From assembly GCA_027078365.1 (NCBI GenBank), contig JALWYQ010000044.1, positions 31,164-95,163 of the forward strand: a DNA stretch of 64,000 bases. The letters run 5' to 3'. Source of the DNA: Phycisphaerae bacterium. GTDB taxonomy: Bacteria; Planctomycetota; Phycisphaerae; Sedimentisphaerales; Sedimentisphaeraceae. Under the pieces are notes generated by a model. The model searched no databases and had not been told where the DNA came from. It saw only the letters and a list, made by a program, of their open reading frames with translations. A program made the position numbers and the translations under genes. Numbering within the stretch: the stretch's first letter is position 1; every line of letters starts with the position of its first letter. Positions 8,751-19,900 of this stretch are shown here, piece after piece.

Positions 8751-10070
8751 ATGATACACGAAGAAGATTTCTTGAGCCCTTGGGACAAAGCTCAGCGGTG
8801 CGCAAAGCTTGCACATGAGCTCTACGAATCTGGTGATATCGAGCAGGCCATAGGAATGTTGGACGCTGCACTAGAAATAGACCCAGAAAACGCAAGTCTA
8901 TACTTCAACAAGGGTTTAGCCTACGAGGCAATTGATTGTTTTGATGATGCCATTGAGCAACATCAAAGGGCGCTTGAGATTGCCCCAGACGATCTTGAAG
9001 TGCTAAATGCATTGGCACTAGATTATACCAGAAATGGCGAATTCGATCGCTCTTTGGAGATTTTTGAGTATATTGAGCGTCTCGACAATAATTATGAGCC
9101 TTGTTATTGCAATCGTATTATAACCTATACAGAATTAAACAAGCACGAAAAGGCAGAAGAAATGTTCTATCTTGCCCAGCAGATAGATCCAGATTGCCCG
9201 TTGTGTTTCTATAATATTGGCAATTCTCTCTACAGTAGGGCTGCATTTGATAGGGCAATTTGGTGTTGGGAGAAGGTTAGAGAGCTTGATGCCAACCATC
9301 CTCAGATAAATTACCGTATCGGCCAGGCCTATTGGGCAACCGGCAATACCAAGATGGCGCAAAGATACTTTGAAGAAGAACTGCGCAATGATCCATCTGC
9401 GATTGATGTATTGTTGGATATGGCCGTAGTTTTGCTTGAACAAGGCCAAACCGATGCAGCAAGAGATGAACTTGTAAACATTCTTGATCGGGATGCCATG
9501 AATGCAGCGGCCTTATTCTACCTTGGGGAGTCGTACCTATTTGATTCTAAAATCCAAGAAGCTCGCAAATACTATCAAGATGTGCTTAAGTTAGATAGTT
9601 ATATGAGTGGTCCGCGTTATCGACTTGCGCAGATTGCGATGAGCGATGGCGACGAGAAATTGGTGGCATCTCTACTAAAATCTGAACTAGAACTAGATAT
9701 TCAAAATCCTGAGATATTCCTATCGATAGGTACAATGTTATTGAAGGTAGGCGTTGTTGAACATGCAATACATAGCTTCCTTCAAGTTATAGACATTGAT
9801 AGCAAGAATATTAAGGCCTATCAATATCTTTCACGCTCATTGCATGCGATTGGTCAGCATGAAGATGCTTTACAATTTCTTGAATATGCTTTAGCGTTAG
9901 ACCAAGATAATCCATCGTTGCACCTTGATGCAGCCTTGTTGTATCTTGAGATGGGATTTGCATTAGAAGCAAAAGAACACCTAGACAAAGCGAGCTTGCT
10001 ATGGCCAGAAAACGTTAAGTTAAATGAAATTCGTGCAGAAGTTGAGAAGGCTCTAGCTAGTAAATCGTAG
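8751..10070 (+). CDS. Tetratricopeptide repeat protein, cytoplasmic
   Basis: 439 residues composed almost entirely of about twelve 34-residue TPRs (for example ASLYFNKGLAYEAIDCFDDA, CYCNRIITYTELNKHEKAEE, GPRYRLAQIAMSDGDEKLVA). No signal peptide or membrane segment, so likely a cytoplasmic protein-interaction scaffold. ATG has AGGAT five bases upstream. It stands alone between a divergent ribH operon and a convergent aminotransferase operon. Unlike the 46.9-kb TPR gene, its repeats are diverged from each other in both protein and DNA. Function unknown. Confidence 0.9.
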   Translation: MIHEEDFLSPWDKAQRCAKLAHELYESGDIEQAIGMLDAALEIDPENASLYFNKGLAYEAIDCFDDAIEQHQRALEIAPDDLEVLNALALDYTRNGEFDRSLEIFEYIERLDNNYEPCYCNRIITYTELNKHEKAEEMFYLAQQIDPDCPLCFYNIGNSLYSRAAFDRAIWCWEKVRELDANHPQINYRIGQAYWATGNTKMAQRYFEEELRNDPSAIDVLLDMAVVLLEQGQTDAARDELVNILDRDAMNAAALFYLGESYLFDSKIQEARKYYQDVLKLDSYMSGPRYRLAQIAMSDGDEKLVASLLKSELELDIQNPEIFLSIGTMLLKVGVVEHAIHSFLQVIDIDSKNIKAYQYLSRSLHAIGQHEDALQFLEYALALDQDNPSLHLDAALLYLEMGFALEAKEHLDKASLLWPENVKLNEIRAEVEKALASKS

Positions 10071-10227
10071 CTTGCATATTTGTAGCTATCTTCTCTAATG
10101 TTATAGACGCAAAAGAAAATGCTTTTGCAATGAGAATGTGAAAGTACGCTAGATTACAGCTACAAGTTGGATTTAGTAATGCTTTGAATCTAATCGCTTT
10201 CCTTTTTTATATAAAAGATGCAAAAAA

Positions 10228-10260
10228 AAGCCGGCGCATCTTTTATGGTTGCGCCGGCTT
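10228..10260 (-). terminator. Intrinsic terminator of the aminotransferase operon
   Basis: On the minus strand an 11-bp perfect stem (AAGCCGGCGCA with TGCGCCGGCTT) closes a loop of 11 bases and is followed by eight T residues, 22 bases after the aminotransferase stop codon. It is a strong leftward intrinsic terminator and separates it from the convergent TPR gene. Confidence 0.92.
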
Positions 10261-10281
10261 AGGTTTCTCTGCAGTGCTAGG

Positions 10282-11370
10282 CTAGTTAATCTCTTCGTCT
10301 ATGTATGATAGAAGCTGCTTTAGAGATTCCATGTCCATGTCTCCCATGTGGGCGATACGGAAATTCTTTTCTTTTAGTGAACCATAACCATTGCCAAAGA
10401 GCAAGTTATGCTTTTCTTTAATAGTCTTTATAAGAGACGCAATATCAATGCCTCTTGTATTTGCAACTGCTGTTAAAGTGTTTGATGCATACTCTTGAGG
10501 TGCGAAGAGATCGAAGTTTTTCTTTGCCCAATCACGTACAAAATCTGCCATCTTTTTGTGTCTTGTCCAAACATTCTCCATTCCTTCTGCGACTAACCTG
10601 TTGCATTGGTAGTTGAGTGCCATAATTTGTGGTATTGCAGGTGTTGTTGGAGTTTGGTCTTTCGCTGCATTTTTTGCGTACTGTTGAAGGTCAAAATAGT
10701 ATCCGCGATTGGCAACTGTTTTGCTCTTCTCCATTGCTCTGTCACTGACGGCGAACACTGCAACTCCAGGTGGAATTGAGAATGCCTTTTGAACAGAGGC
10801 AAAAGTCATATCAATTTTCCACTCATCAAACTTAATCGGCAAACCAACCATTGCACTAACAGAGTCAACAAGAATCAAGACATCTGGGTGCTTCTCTTGC
10901 ATCATTTTGCAGATGTCTTCTAGAGGATTTGTTACACCTGTACTCGTCTCATTGTACGCAAGAGAGATTGCGGTGTAGTTTCCGTTTGAGAGTTTCTCAT
11001 CAATCATCTCAGCTGTAATCGCTTGGCCCCACTCGACCTTTAACTCTTCAACATTTTTGCCATTGGCCTTAAATACACTTGCCCATTTATCACTAAATGC
11101 GCCGCACATGCAACATAGTACGGTTTCGTCATCGCTGATGAGATTTCTTGCCGCTGTTTCCCATCCACCAGAACCGCTAGATGAGCAGATGAATACGTTT
11201 TGCTCGGTAAATAGAATCTTTTTGAGAAGGGCTACTGTTTCACCGTGGAGGTCGCTGTACTCTTTAGCTCTATGCGCAAGAGTAGGACGTGCAAGCTGTT
11301 GATAGACCTCGTCTAGAACGTGAACCGGCCCAGGTATAAATAGTTTTGGTGGATTTTTCCAGTCTGTCAT
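10282..11370 (-). CDS. Class V aminotransferase, serine-pyruvate/alanine-glyoxylate type
   Basis: 362 residues. Fold type I PLP enzyme of the class V group: LFIPGPVHVLDEVYQQLARP and AHRAKEYSDLHGETVALLKK are the serine-pyruvate aminotransferase opening, SSSGSGGWETAARNL binds the cofactor phosphate, LILVDSVSAMVG gives the PLP-ring Asp, and SVQKAFSIPPG carries the Schiff-base lysine. Could act as serine:pyruvate, alanine:glyoxylate or phosphoserine aminotransferase; length and motifs cannot settle this. It follows the DUF1015 gene by 50 nt on the same strand and ends at a strong terminator. Aminotransferase-DUF1015 neighbourhoods, often with serA, are known in other bacteria, which favours serine metabolism; serA is not present here. 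Confidence 0.9.
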   Translation of the reverse strand: MTDWKNPPKLFIPGPVHVLDEVYQQLARPTLAHRAKEYSDLHGETVALLKKILFTEQNVFICSSSGSGGWETAARNLISDDETVLCCMCGAFSDKWASVFKANGKNVEELKVEWGQAITAEMIDEKLSNGNYTAISLAYNETSTGVTNPLEDICKMMQEKHPDVLILVDSVSAMVGLPIKFDEWKIDMTFASVQKAFSIPPGVAVFAVSDRAMEKSKTVANRGYYFDLQQYAKNAAKDQTPTTPAIPQIMALNYQCNRLVAEGMENVWTRHKKMADFVRDWAKKNFDLFAPQEYASNTLTAVANTRGIDIASLIKTIKEKHNLLFGNGYGSLKEKNFRIAHMGDMDMESLKQLLSYIDEEIN

Positions 11371-11420
11371 TTTATGTATCTCCTTTAAGATTTGCGAAAA
11401 TCTTATGACTCCCTCATTAG

Positions 11421-12731
11421 TTAGAGTTTATTGATTGTAAGTCCAGTGAATACTTTAGGGTAGAAGAACGTTGATTTCTGAGGCATCTTTTCGCCAGCCG
11501 CAGCAACATCTCTAACCTGTTGCGTTTTAGTCGAGTTCATAAAGAACACGACTTGTTTTTCATCGTTATCGATTGCTTTGATTGATTCTTCTATGGCATC
11601 ACCAATGTCTTTGATATATTTTAGGTTACTTTGGCTAGCTAGCTGCGCTTCTCCAATGCCAAGGATTTTGTCTAGGATAAGTGAGTGCAATACCGACACG
11701 TCAAGCGATTGTGATGCCTCGCTTAGATTTGGTAGCGCCTTTTTGACGGCCTCTTTATTCTTCAATGTGACCTTGTAGAATGCACCATCTTTGCCATAGA
11801 TGCCAAAGCTATTCTTGCCGGCATCAAAGTCTGATTTCATAAGCTCAAACATCTTATCTCTAGCTGCAACTTTAGAGCTCTCATCGCTAAACGGAAGTGC
11901 TGTGATTTCAAAGTCCTCTTCAAGTTCTTCGATAAGTTTTGCCATATCGAAATTCTCAAGGTCGCCAACGAGTCTGTGCGTTGGCAACACTACGAGTCCT
12001 TCGTTGTGCATATTGATAAAGGTCATCATTCTGTAGTCGGCGTTTGGATTCTGGCTTTCTCTGCGATAATTAAGCGCTGTCTCATATCTGTGATGACCAT
12101 CAGCAATAACAGCTTCCTTGTCTTTTATCATATTTTCGATTGCAGCGATATCGTTAGCATCGTCGATTGCGTATATCGCATGGGAGACATTTTCCTCGTC
12201 AACAAATTTAGTTAGGGCTTCTTTTTCTGTTGCCTTTTTGATGATTCTGTCAGCAATTTGCTCCTTGTCATCGTATAGCATAAAGATAAGGCCAAACTGC
12301 GCTTGGGTTGCACGGGTTAGATTTAGTCTGTCAGCCTTTGGTCCATCGAGCGTTTTCTCGTGTGGCTGAACACCGGTGCCAAACTCTTCGAGTTTTCCAA
12401 GGGCAATAAATCCACTTCTTGTGAAATTTTCACCAGCTGCAGTGAAGTTCTGTACGTAGGCATAGATAGTGTCTTTGTCATCTTGTTTGAGTGCGCCCTG
12501 TTCAATCCAACGGTTTAGACTCTCGGCGGCCCTTGTGTATTTATTGTTAGCGTCGTTGTCGCTATCAGTTTCTTTACCTTTGATGATACGCACGATATTA
12601 AAATCGTTCTTTGCGTAAAGTTGTTCCTGTTGTTCGGCGTTGATGACATCATAAGGAGGCGCAATACAATCTCCATCATTGCCAACTACTGAGTCGTTAA
12701 ATCTATATGCCTTAAATGCTTTAATTTCCAT
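11421..12731 (-). CDS. DUF1015 family protein
   Basis: 436 residues from ATG 12731 (GGAA ahead; a TTG five codons upstream is less likely). Family hallmarks are IKAFKAYRF near the start, CIAPPYDVINAEQQEQL, RSGFIALGKLEEFGTGVQPHEKTLDGPKADRL and VIADGHHRYETALNYRRE, all conserved in DUF1015 (PF06245). The ADGHHRYE motif suggests a catalytic or metal site, but the family had no assigned reaction that I can vouch for. It is the first gene of a two-gene operon with the aminotransferase, so a role in serine/phosphoserine metabolism is an inference from context. Confidence 0.93.
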   Translation of the reverse strand: MEIKAFKAYRFNDSVVGNDGDCIAPPYDVINAEQQEQLYAKNDFNIVRIIKGKETDSDNDANNKYTRAAESLNRWIEQGALKQDDKDTIYAYVQNFTAAGENFTRSGFIALGKLEEFGTGVQPHEKTLDGPKADRLNLTRATQAQFGLIFMLYDDKEQIADRIIKKATEKEALTKFVDEENVSHAIYAIDDANDIAAIENMIKDKEAVIADGHHRYETALNYRRESQNPNADYRMMTFINMHNEGLVVLPTHRLVGDLENFDMAKLIEELEEDFEITALPFSDESSKVAARDKMFELMKSDFDAGKNSFGIYGKDGAFYKVTLKNKEAVKKALPNLSEASQSLDVSVLHSLILDKILGIGEAQLASQSNLKYIKDIGDAIEESIKAIDNDEKQVVFFMNSTKTQQVRDVAAAGEKMPQKSTFFYPKVFTGLTINKL

Positions 12732-13017
12732 GGTATCAAGTTCCAATAAAATGATATTTAGTTTGCTTTAATCGCGTAATGATATCACATAGTGAAAAAT
12801 CTACCAAAACATAAAAATCATTTCAATGAAAATGTGAATAAAAAAGCGTCTAAGCGTGAAAAAAATCACAACAAACATTTTTTGATTTACTTTTCCGTTT
12901 TGGTAGAGTCGAAATCTTCTAGATTTTATGATTTCATAAACTATTGTGAGATATTGAGTTAGTGCATCTATCGCCGCTGTCATAGGCTTTTATGCGCTAA
13001 TCTTTATGAAGTTTCAC

Positions 13018-13689
13018 CTAGCATCGCTCTGGGATGTCACCATTTAAAAAAGGATTATGCTTTTTCTCACAGCGCAAAGTGGTTGAAGGTCCGTGACCAC
13101 AGTAAAGCTTTGTTTCTTCGTCTAATGTGAGAATTTTCTCTTTTATGCCAGTTATTAACTGGTTGTGACATTTTGCCTGCGCATAGCCTGGAAAATCAGT
13201 TCTACCAACTGAGCCTGCAAAGATGCAATCGCCAACAAATATGCTTTTTTGGCTCTCTACATAGAAGCACACGCCGCCGGGAGTATGTCCTGGTACGTGA
13301 ATAACGCTAAGTTCTATCGAAGCAAAGTTTAACTTGTCACCGTGATTTAGCAAAATATCGGCGGCTTCGGTTTCAAATACGTCAAAGATTTCTGTTAGCT
13401 TGGACATGTTTTTTTCGCTGTCAGTTAGCATCTGCGCGTCGTCTTTATGGATAGCTACCTTAATATCTGGGTATTTCTCGCGTAGTTCGGGGGTTCCCTT
13501 AATATGGTCAAGATGTCCATGGGTTAGCAGAAGCGCAACAGGCGTTAGGCCTTTATTTTCGAGAAATGCAAGCAATTGCGTATTTACCATGCCGGTATCT
13601 ATGACGATACACTCTTTGGCGTGCTCATTTTCTCTGAGTATATAGCTGTTTGTCTGGTAACTTCCCTGGGCGATTGTATTTAGAAGCAT
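13018..13689 (-). CDS. Metallo-beta-lactamase-fold hydrolase (glyoxalase II-like)
   Basis: 223 residues. The metal-binding motif THGHLDHIKG (HxHxDH), the later HVPGHTPGGVCFYVE, VGDCIFAGSVGRTDFPG and YCGHGPSTT place it in the MBL-fold group related to glyoxalase II and YcbL-type hydrolases, which have two zinc or iron ions. No signal peptide, so cytoplasmic; likely substrate is a thioester, but this cannot be decided. Ends with RCEKKHNPFLN, typical of this subgroup. It stands alone; the 286 bases between it and the DUF1015 start are AT-rich and hold no gene I can recognise. Confidence 0.92.
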   Translation of the reverse strand: MLLNTIAQGSYQTNSYILRENEHAKECIVIDTGMVNTQLLAFLENKGLTPVALLLTHGHLDHIKGTPELREKYPDIKVAIHKDDAQMLTDSEKNMSKLTEIFDVFETEAADILLNHGDKLNFASIELSVIHVPGHTPGGVCFYVESQKSIFVGDCIFAGSVGRTDFPGYAQAKCHNQLITGIKEKILTLDEETKLYCGHGPSTTLRCEKKHNPFLNGDIPERC

Positions 13690-13900
13690 ATTTTGTCCTA
13701 ATTAAAATGTTGATAATACGGTTACTGGCTATTTTAGAGCGGCTATTCTAGTCGTAAGGGGTGAGTAATTCAAGTTTGCGGGTTATGCTCTTTTTGGCGT
13801 CTATGCCGAAAAAGGGTAGCCCTAGATATTCAAAGCCCATATAATGAAGTTTTAATCAGATATTTCGAGGATTTTGAAGAAGGATTTGGGTGTTAACTGT

Positions 13901-16696
13901 ATGGATTTTACGAGACACACGGATAGGTTAATCAGTAAGGCTCTATTAAGAGCGGTTGCTATCGTTCTTTTGTTGGCTATGGTGCAGAGTCCAACCTGGG
14001 CTCGTACGATGGCTAAGCATCAGCAAAAACTTTCGAAATATCGTCTTGCGAGAAGAAAAATCCTCAATCAAAGGGCATCTGAGTTTCGGAGTAAATTTCT
14101 TAGAGAGAAAAAGGCCGCTAAGCTATGGGCTCATGTGCATTCTAGAAAATTGAGAATTCAGAGTCGCTCTAGGACCATAGAACTTATGGCGATTAGAAAT
14201 GGCAAACCGATTTACTATTCTACCCAAAATGAAAATGCTGCTATCTCAACAGCTGCTGACTTGGTTCGTAATGAACCTTACAATAGTGATGGTAGTGGCC
14301 TAACGGTGGGAGTTTGGGATGCCGGTAGCGTTTTGGCTAGCCATCAGGAGTTTGGTTCGCGTGTCACGATCAAAGATGGGGCATTGAGTAATTATCACTC
14401 GACGCATGTTGGTGGTACGATTGGTGCTTCTGGTGTAGTTGCGGGGGCTAAAGGAATGGCTCCCAATGTAGATATTGATTCCTACGATTGGAATGACGAT
14501 GTGGCCGAGATGGCCGATGCTGCTATGAGTTTTGCGGGTGAGGCTGGTAAAATACAGGTCTCAAATCACTCTTACGGTACTACTAGTGGTTGGAGTGAAG
14601 ATAACGGCGAGTGGACTTGGTATGGAACTTGGGGCGACAGAGAGAGTGATAATTTTGGCCAATACGATGAAGATGCTAGATCTTGGGATCAAGTCTGCTA
14701 CGACGCCCCATATTGGCTTCCATTTAAATCTGCTGGAAATGACCGTAATGATGGAACTCCTGAGGAGGGCGAGTCGTTTACTTACTACGATAATGGTTGG
14801 AAAACAAAGAATTACGACAGCAGTAGTGACCCCTACGCTGATAGTTGGGACCATGGTGGGTTTGATACGATAGCTACTAGTGCTTGCGCCAAGAACATTA
14901 TGACTGTTGGGGCAGTTAACGATGCTGTTAATGGCGGTGTGCGTAATCTTGGGCAGGCGACGATGACCACTTTTAGTTGTTATGGTCCGACGGATGATGG
15001 GAGAGTTAAGCCTGATATTGTAGCTAACGGTAGCAGTCTCTATTCTTGCGACAACGGTAACAATGCCGACTATAGGTGGATGAGTGGAACGAGTACATCT
15101 AGTCCAAATGCGGCTGGTTCTGCGGTTCTTCTGGTCGATTATTACGGGCAAATTAACCCCGGCAGTTATATGAGAGCTAGTACGCTTAAGTGCTTAATTA
15201 TTCATACAGCAGATGATCTTGGAAATGTAGGGCCAGATTACAAATTTGGTTGGGGCTTGATGAATACAAGAGCTGCCGCAGATGCAATAGCTCAAGACCG
15301 CACGAAGGAGGGGCTACTTACAGATACTATAACTCACTTGAGCTACGATATTTCTTGCGATGGACTGTCGCCATTGAAAGTTACTATCTGCTGGACAGAC
15401 CCTGCCGCCACGGCACTGACAGGGCTTGATAATCCTGCGCCGCGACTGGTTAATGATTTGGACTTGCGCGTTACCTCTCCAGATGGCAGTGTTGTTTATA
15501 TGCCTTATGTTTTAGACCCTGCTAATCCGACTCTTGCGGCGACAAAAGGAGATAATGTTCTAGATAACGTTGAACAGGTTTATATTGATGCTCCTGAGGC
15601 AGGAGTTTATAGGGTAGAGGTTAGCTATAAAGGCTCTCTCGTGAACTCTCAGCAGTATTTTTCTCTGGTCAGCGATGCGCCATTTACGACGTATCCTCCT
15701 GTGGCTAACGACGTTGAGGTAGAAACTGTCTTCAATAATCCAGTAACGATTGCCCTTGATGCGAGTGATGATGGCTATCCAAAAAATCCAGGCTCTCTTA
15801 GCTATGTAATTACGTCACTTACCAATCACGGCACTCTTAGCGACCCTGCTGGCGGCGTTATAGATTCGGTTCCATACACCCTCTTGAATGGCGGTAATGA
15901 GGTAATCTTTACGCCTAGAAACGGCTGCGCATTGGATGCTAATTTTACATTCAAGGCTTTTGATGGAGGAATCTCTCCAGATGGCGGTTATTCCAACGAG
16001 GCATTGGTGAGTGTTGCTATCAATCTAGATGTGGTTCTCTTGGCAAAAGAAACATTCGATAATGGTTTGCCAGCGGATTGGACGGTCATTGATGGTTTCT
16101 CGGATTCCAAGAGCTGGCGAGACGACAACCCTAATAATAGGGATGCAATTGGCGGTATTAGTGAACCATTCATGATTGTTGATAGCGATTGGGCTAATAG
16201 AGTTGATTTAGATGAAGAGCTTATATCGAAGTCGTTCGACTGTAGCCAAGCGAGAAATGTTACACTTAGCTTTAATAATGATTTTAAACATTACTCCGAT
16301 GAAATTGGTGATGTTGATATTAGAGTTAATGGTGGCTCTTGGCAAAATATAGCACGATATAGTGGCACTGACACTTCTGGCCTTGTCAATATTGATATCT
16401 CTGCGATTGCCGATGGAGAGTCTAATGTAGAGCTGCGCTGGCATTATTACAACGCTAACTATGAATGGTGGTGGGCTATCGATAATATTGAAGTTAGAGG
16501 TCTTGGTGTTATTGAGCATCTCAAAGGTGATATTGACAATGATTGCGATGTTGACTTTGATGATTTGTTAACATTCGCTCGGAGTTGGTTGCAACATTGC
16601 GATGGATGCGCAGCTGATATTACAGGTGACGGACTTGTAGATCTTGTCGATTTCTCATATATCGCTGGCGATTGGTTGCTCGATTCATTGCAATAG
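13901..16696 (+). CDS. Secreted subtilisin-family (S8) protease with dockerin-like C-terminus
   Basis: 931 residues from ATG 13901; a TTG at 13874 preceded by GAGG is an alternative start. A signal segment (LLRAVAIVLLLAMVQSPTWA) is followed by a propeptide-like basic region, then the S8 domain with Asp140 (VGVWDAGS), His169 (HSTHVGGTIGASG), oxyanion Asn280 (KSAGNDRND) and Ser398 (MSGTSTSSPNAAG). After it come a beta-sandwich region (about 490-600), a cadherin/Ig-like repeat (PPVANDVEVETVF...), a jelly-roll adhesin-like domain starting LAKETFDNGLPADW, and a final pair of calcium-loop repeats (GDIDNDCDVDFDDLL and ADITGDGLVDLVDFS), dockerin type I-like. Acts outside the cell on proteins; the dockerin may bind a cohesin partner, which is not in the window. 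Confidence 0.93.
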   Translation: MDFTRHTDRLISKALLRAVAIVLLLAMVQSPTWARTMAKHQQKLSKYRLARRKILNQRASEFRSKFLREKKAAKLWAHVHSRKLRIQSRSRTIELMAIRNGKPIYYSTQNENAAISTAADLVRNEPYNSDGSGLTVGVWDAGSVLASHQEFGSRVTIKDGALSNYHSTHVGGTIGASGVVAGAKGMAPNVDIDSYDWNDDVAEMADAAMSFAGEAGKIQVSNHSYGTTSGWSEDNGEWTWYGTWGDRESDNFGQYDEDARSWDQVCYDAPYWLPFKSAGNDRNDGTPEEGESFTYYDNGWKTKNYDSSSDPYADSWDHGGFDTIATSACAKNIMTVGAVNDAVNGGVRNLGQATMTTFSCYGPTDDGRVKPDIVANGSSLYSCDNGNNADYRWMSGTSTSSPNAAGSAVLLVDYYGQINPGSYMRASTLKCLIIHTADDLGNVGPDYKFGWGLMNTRAAADAIAQDRTKEGLLTDTITHLSYDISCDGLSPLKVTICWTDPAATALTGLDNPAPRLVNDLDLRVTSPDGSVVYMPYVLDPANPTLAATKGDNVLDNVEQVYIDAPEAGVYRVEVSYKGSLVNSQQYFSLVSDAPFTTYPPVANDVEVETVFNNPVTIALDASDDGYPKNPGSLSYVITSLTNHGTLSDPAGGVIDSVPYTLLNGGNEVIFTPRNGCALDANFTFKAFDGGISPDGGYSNEALVSVAINLDVVLLAKETFDNGLPADWTVIDGFSDSKSWRDDNPNNRDAIGGISEPFMIVDSDWANRVDLDEELISKSFDCSQARNVTLSFNNDFKHYSDEIGDVDIRVNGGSWQNIARYSGTDTSGLVNIDISAIADGESNVELRWHYYNANYEWWWAIDNIEVRGLGVIEHLKGDIDNDCDVDFDDLLTFARSWLQHCDGCAADITGDGLVDLVDFSYIAGDWLLDSLQ

Positions 16697-16918
16697 AATC
16701 GTATCCTTGCCTCACTTATCGAAGAGCAAAAGTTTTCTGCCGATTACCCAAATGCAATTATTAGAGTCACCCTCAATCTTTTTACTGGAATAAAAGCTTA
16801 TGTACCAATATAATCACTCGCAAGTTTATCTTTAGAGAAAAAGGGCATTTAATAGTATCAAAATAGCTCTATTTGCCTAAATTAAGGACATTTACCACTA
16901 AATTGATACGGATATCTT

Positions 16919-19900
16919 ATGAGAAACTCGGTGATTCTGGTTTTAGCTCTCGTTATTTTTTCATGCGTTGCAACAAGCAAAGCGGTTACTCCGCAGCAGG
17001 CAAGAGTTTTTGCCGGCCAAGATTTACATCTCAGTGGCGACGAACTAACAGTCTCTACAACCAAATCTGGTAGGCACATCTTGGTTTACAAGGGTGATTT
17101 TTCCCTTTTAGTGGCTACAAACAAATACAGCAGTGATAACGCAGTTATATGGATTGATGCGGTATCCGATTCACTAACGCAGGCAAGCCCTATGTACCGT
17201 GTTAGAGTCTTTCTAGACGGCAATGTTTCTATCAGCAAAGGTAAGAATTCAAAAACTATCGATAGCGGTAAGAGCATTGTTGCCGGAAGCGGTTCATTGA
17301 TGACATCACTTACAATCAGAGGAGAAGTTTTTGCTACCGCACAGAGCAGAAAAGATGTTAAAGTTATTAACGAGCCACTCTACGAAAAAGCAAAGGGTTA
17401 TTTGATGCCTATGAAGTTGGCCAAGGCAGGAAAACCAAGGCCAGAGGCAATTGTTCCTCCTATAAAACCTCTAAAAGAGGATAAAAGTTCTGATGTTTCA
17501 CAAGAAGATGAAGATGAGCCATTTTTTGCTTGGGTAATGCCGCCATCCTTGATGAATGAATCTAAACCTGAAGCTCAAGTGGCGCAGGATAATGCAAATC
17601 AGGACTATCAATATCCTGTCAATATCTCAGGAATCTGGGAACCGGCACCAGAGATTGAAAAGAGCACCCTTGCAGATGGGACGAATGTTGCTACTGTAAT
17701 AGGCAGGTTTTATCTTTGGCATCGTCTCAACGACAAGGGGGATATGATTGAGTTTCAGGCTGATGAAGCGGTTGTATTTCTTGCTGATGACAACTTTAAG
17801 GTGTCAGATGAGAAGAGCAGTGCTGATAAATTGCTCGCTAGCGGGAAGGTTAAGTCTGTTTACATACGCGGTAATATTGTTATGACTGAAGGCGATAGGA
17901 CTATAACCGCTGATGAAATACTCTACAATTTTGTGGATAGCCAAGCGCTAATAGTGAACGCTCAAATGCGTAGTTTTGACCGTGACGAAGGCATTCCAAT
18001 CTACCTTCGCGCAGAAAAACTACTTCGTGTGAGCGAGAGTATCTTTGAAGCCAAAGATATTGTCCTAACAAACGACGAGTTCTATTTACCTCAGATATCT
18101 GCAACTGCTAGTTCAATTGTAGTTACAGACACCTCTAATCTCGAGAACAGAGCGTCCAAGCTTGGAGATGCTAGATATCAAGCAGTTATGGAAGATATGA
18201 GATTAAAGCTGGGTGAGACGACGATATTTAGATGGCCTAAACTTACCAGTGGCATAAAAAATCCACACTTACCTATAAAAAGGCTCAGTGTTGGCAACGG
18301 CAAATCCTTTGGAACATCCATAGAGAGTGTTTGGTACTTAAACCGTTTGATGGGCTGGAAGGAAAAGCCAGGAGTAGATAATACTCTTTCTCTAGATTAT
18401 TACAGCAAAAGAGGGCTTGGTGTTGGAGTAGATTCCGAATACGAGACTGACACTGGCTATGGCGAGATGCATGGCTATATGATTAACGATAACGGAGAAG
18501 ATAGGCTCGGTCGTAGCAGAGATAGAGATAATATAGAACCAGACAATAATCTTAGAGGCAGATTGTCAGTTCGCCATAGAGAATATCTTCCGTATGATTG
18601 GCAAATGACGCTCGAACTTGGGTATCTCTCAGATAAAAACTTTTATGAGAGCTTCTATCGAGATGAGTTTAATACCGAAAAAGAGCCAGAAACTCTCATT
18701 CATCTAAAGAGATTGAAGAACAACTGGGCATTCTCATGGTTAGCCAAAGTTAGAATAAATGATTTCCAAGATGAGTTAGAAGAATTGCCGACAGCGCAGT
18801 TCCACATGGTTGGTCAAGATTTATTTGACGGTCTTTTCACTTACTACACGCACAATAAATTTGGTCGTTTTAGGCAAAGACATGGAGATGATTCAACTTT
18901 AACTGGTTCTCAGGAATCATTTACCTATGGCTCCTCAAGACATGAGATTGATATGCCTCTGATTTGGGGTAACGCTAAATTTGTGCCGTACGTAGCAGGA
19001 ACTTTTGCTTTTGACGATGGTGATGGCTTCTCGACGGGGCTAAATGGCAAGGCTGTAGATAGTGATAGTAGTGTATGGCTTGGCGAACTTGGAATGAGGG
19101 CATCTACTCAGTTCTGGAAAATAGACCCAGCAGTGCATTCTAGATTGTGGGATTTAAACGGTATAAAGCATATTCTTAGGCCGCATGTAGAATTTAGCGT
19201 TTATCAGGCTAGCGATGACTCAGTTGACGCAAGAAACAGCATCAATCTAGGACTCTCTCAAAGGTGGCAGACAAAACGAGGCTCAAGCGACAATCTCAGG
19301 ACAATTGACTGGATGAGATTGAATATTGATACAACTTTTGTCGCTGACAGTGCAGATGCCTCAGACGTGAGCCCAGACAAATACATCTTTAACGATCCAA
19401 CCATTCCAATGTTCAAAAGAAGAGAAACCGACCAATATGGCATCCGCAGTAATACGATAAATGCAGACTATTACTGGTCGATTTCGGATACATATGCAGT
19501 AATGAGTGATATGAACTACAATATAGAGGCCGGCACGGTAGATCAATTTAATATTGGTATTACGAGATACTGTTGGCCAAACCTAAGTTGGTATATTGGA
19601 AATCGCTATTTGAAGAGGGTTGTTTCTACAAATTCTACGGGTGAATACCATGAGGAAGGTTCTGACTCAGTTACGTTTGGAATAACGTATAAGTTAAGTT
19701 CGAGATACACTGTGTTGTTTAATCAAGAATACAATCTTGATTACGGTAAAAACGTACAAAGTGAGCTTGCTATAGTCAGACATTATCACAGAATATACTA
19801 TGGATTTACAATTAGTACCGATGAGTCTCTTGACAGTAGCTCAATAGTCTTTAGTATATGGCCTGAAGGAGTTAAAGATCTCGCGGTCGGATCGCGCAGA

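Noticed and set aside
12801..12983. 60-codon leftward frame in the gap after the DUF1015 start
   Set aside because: AT-rich low-complexity translation with no start signal.
14561..15151. 196-codon antisense frame within the subtilase gene
   Set aside because: It is the mirror of a well-supported protease domain with catalytic motifs; long antisense frames arise from its codon usage.
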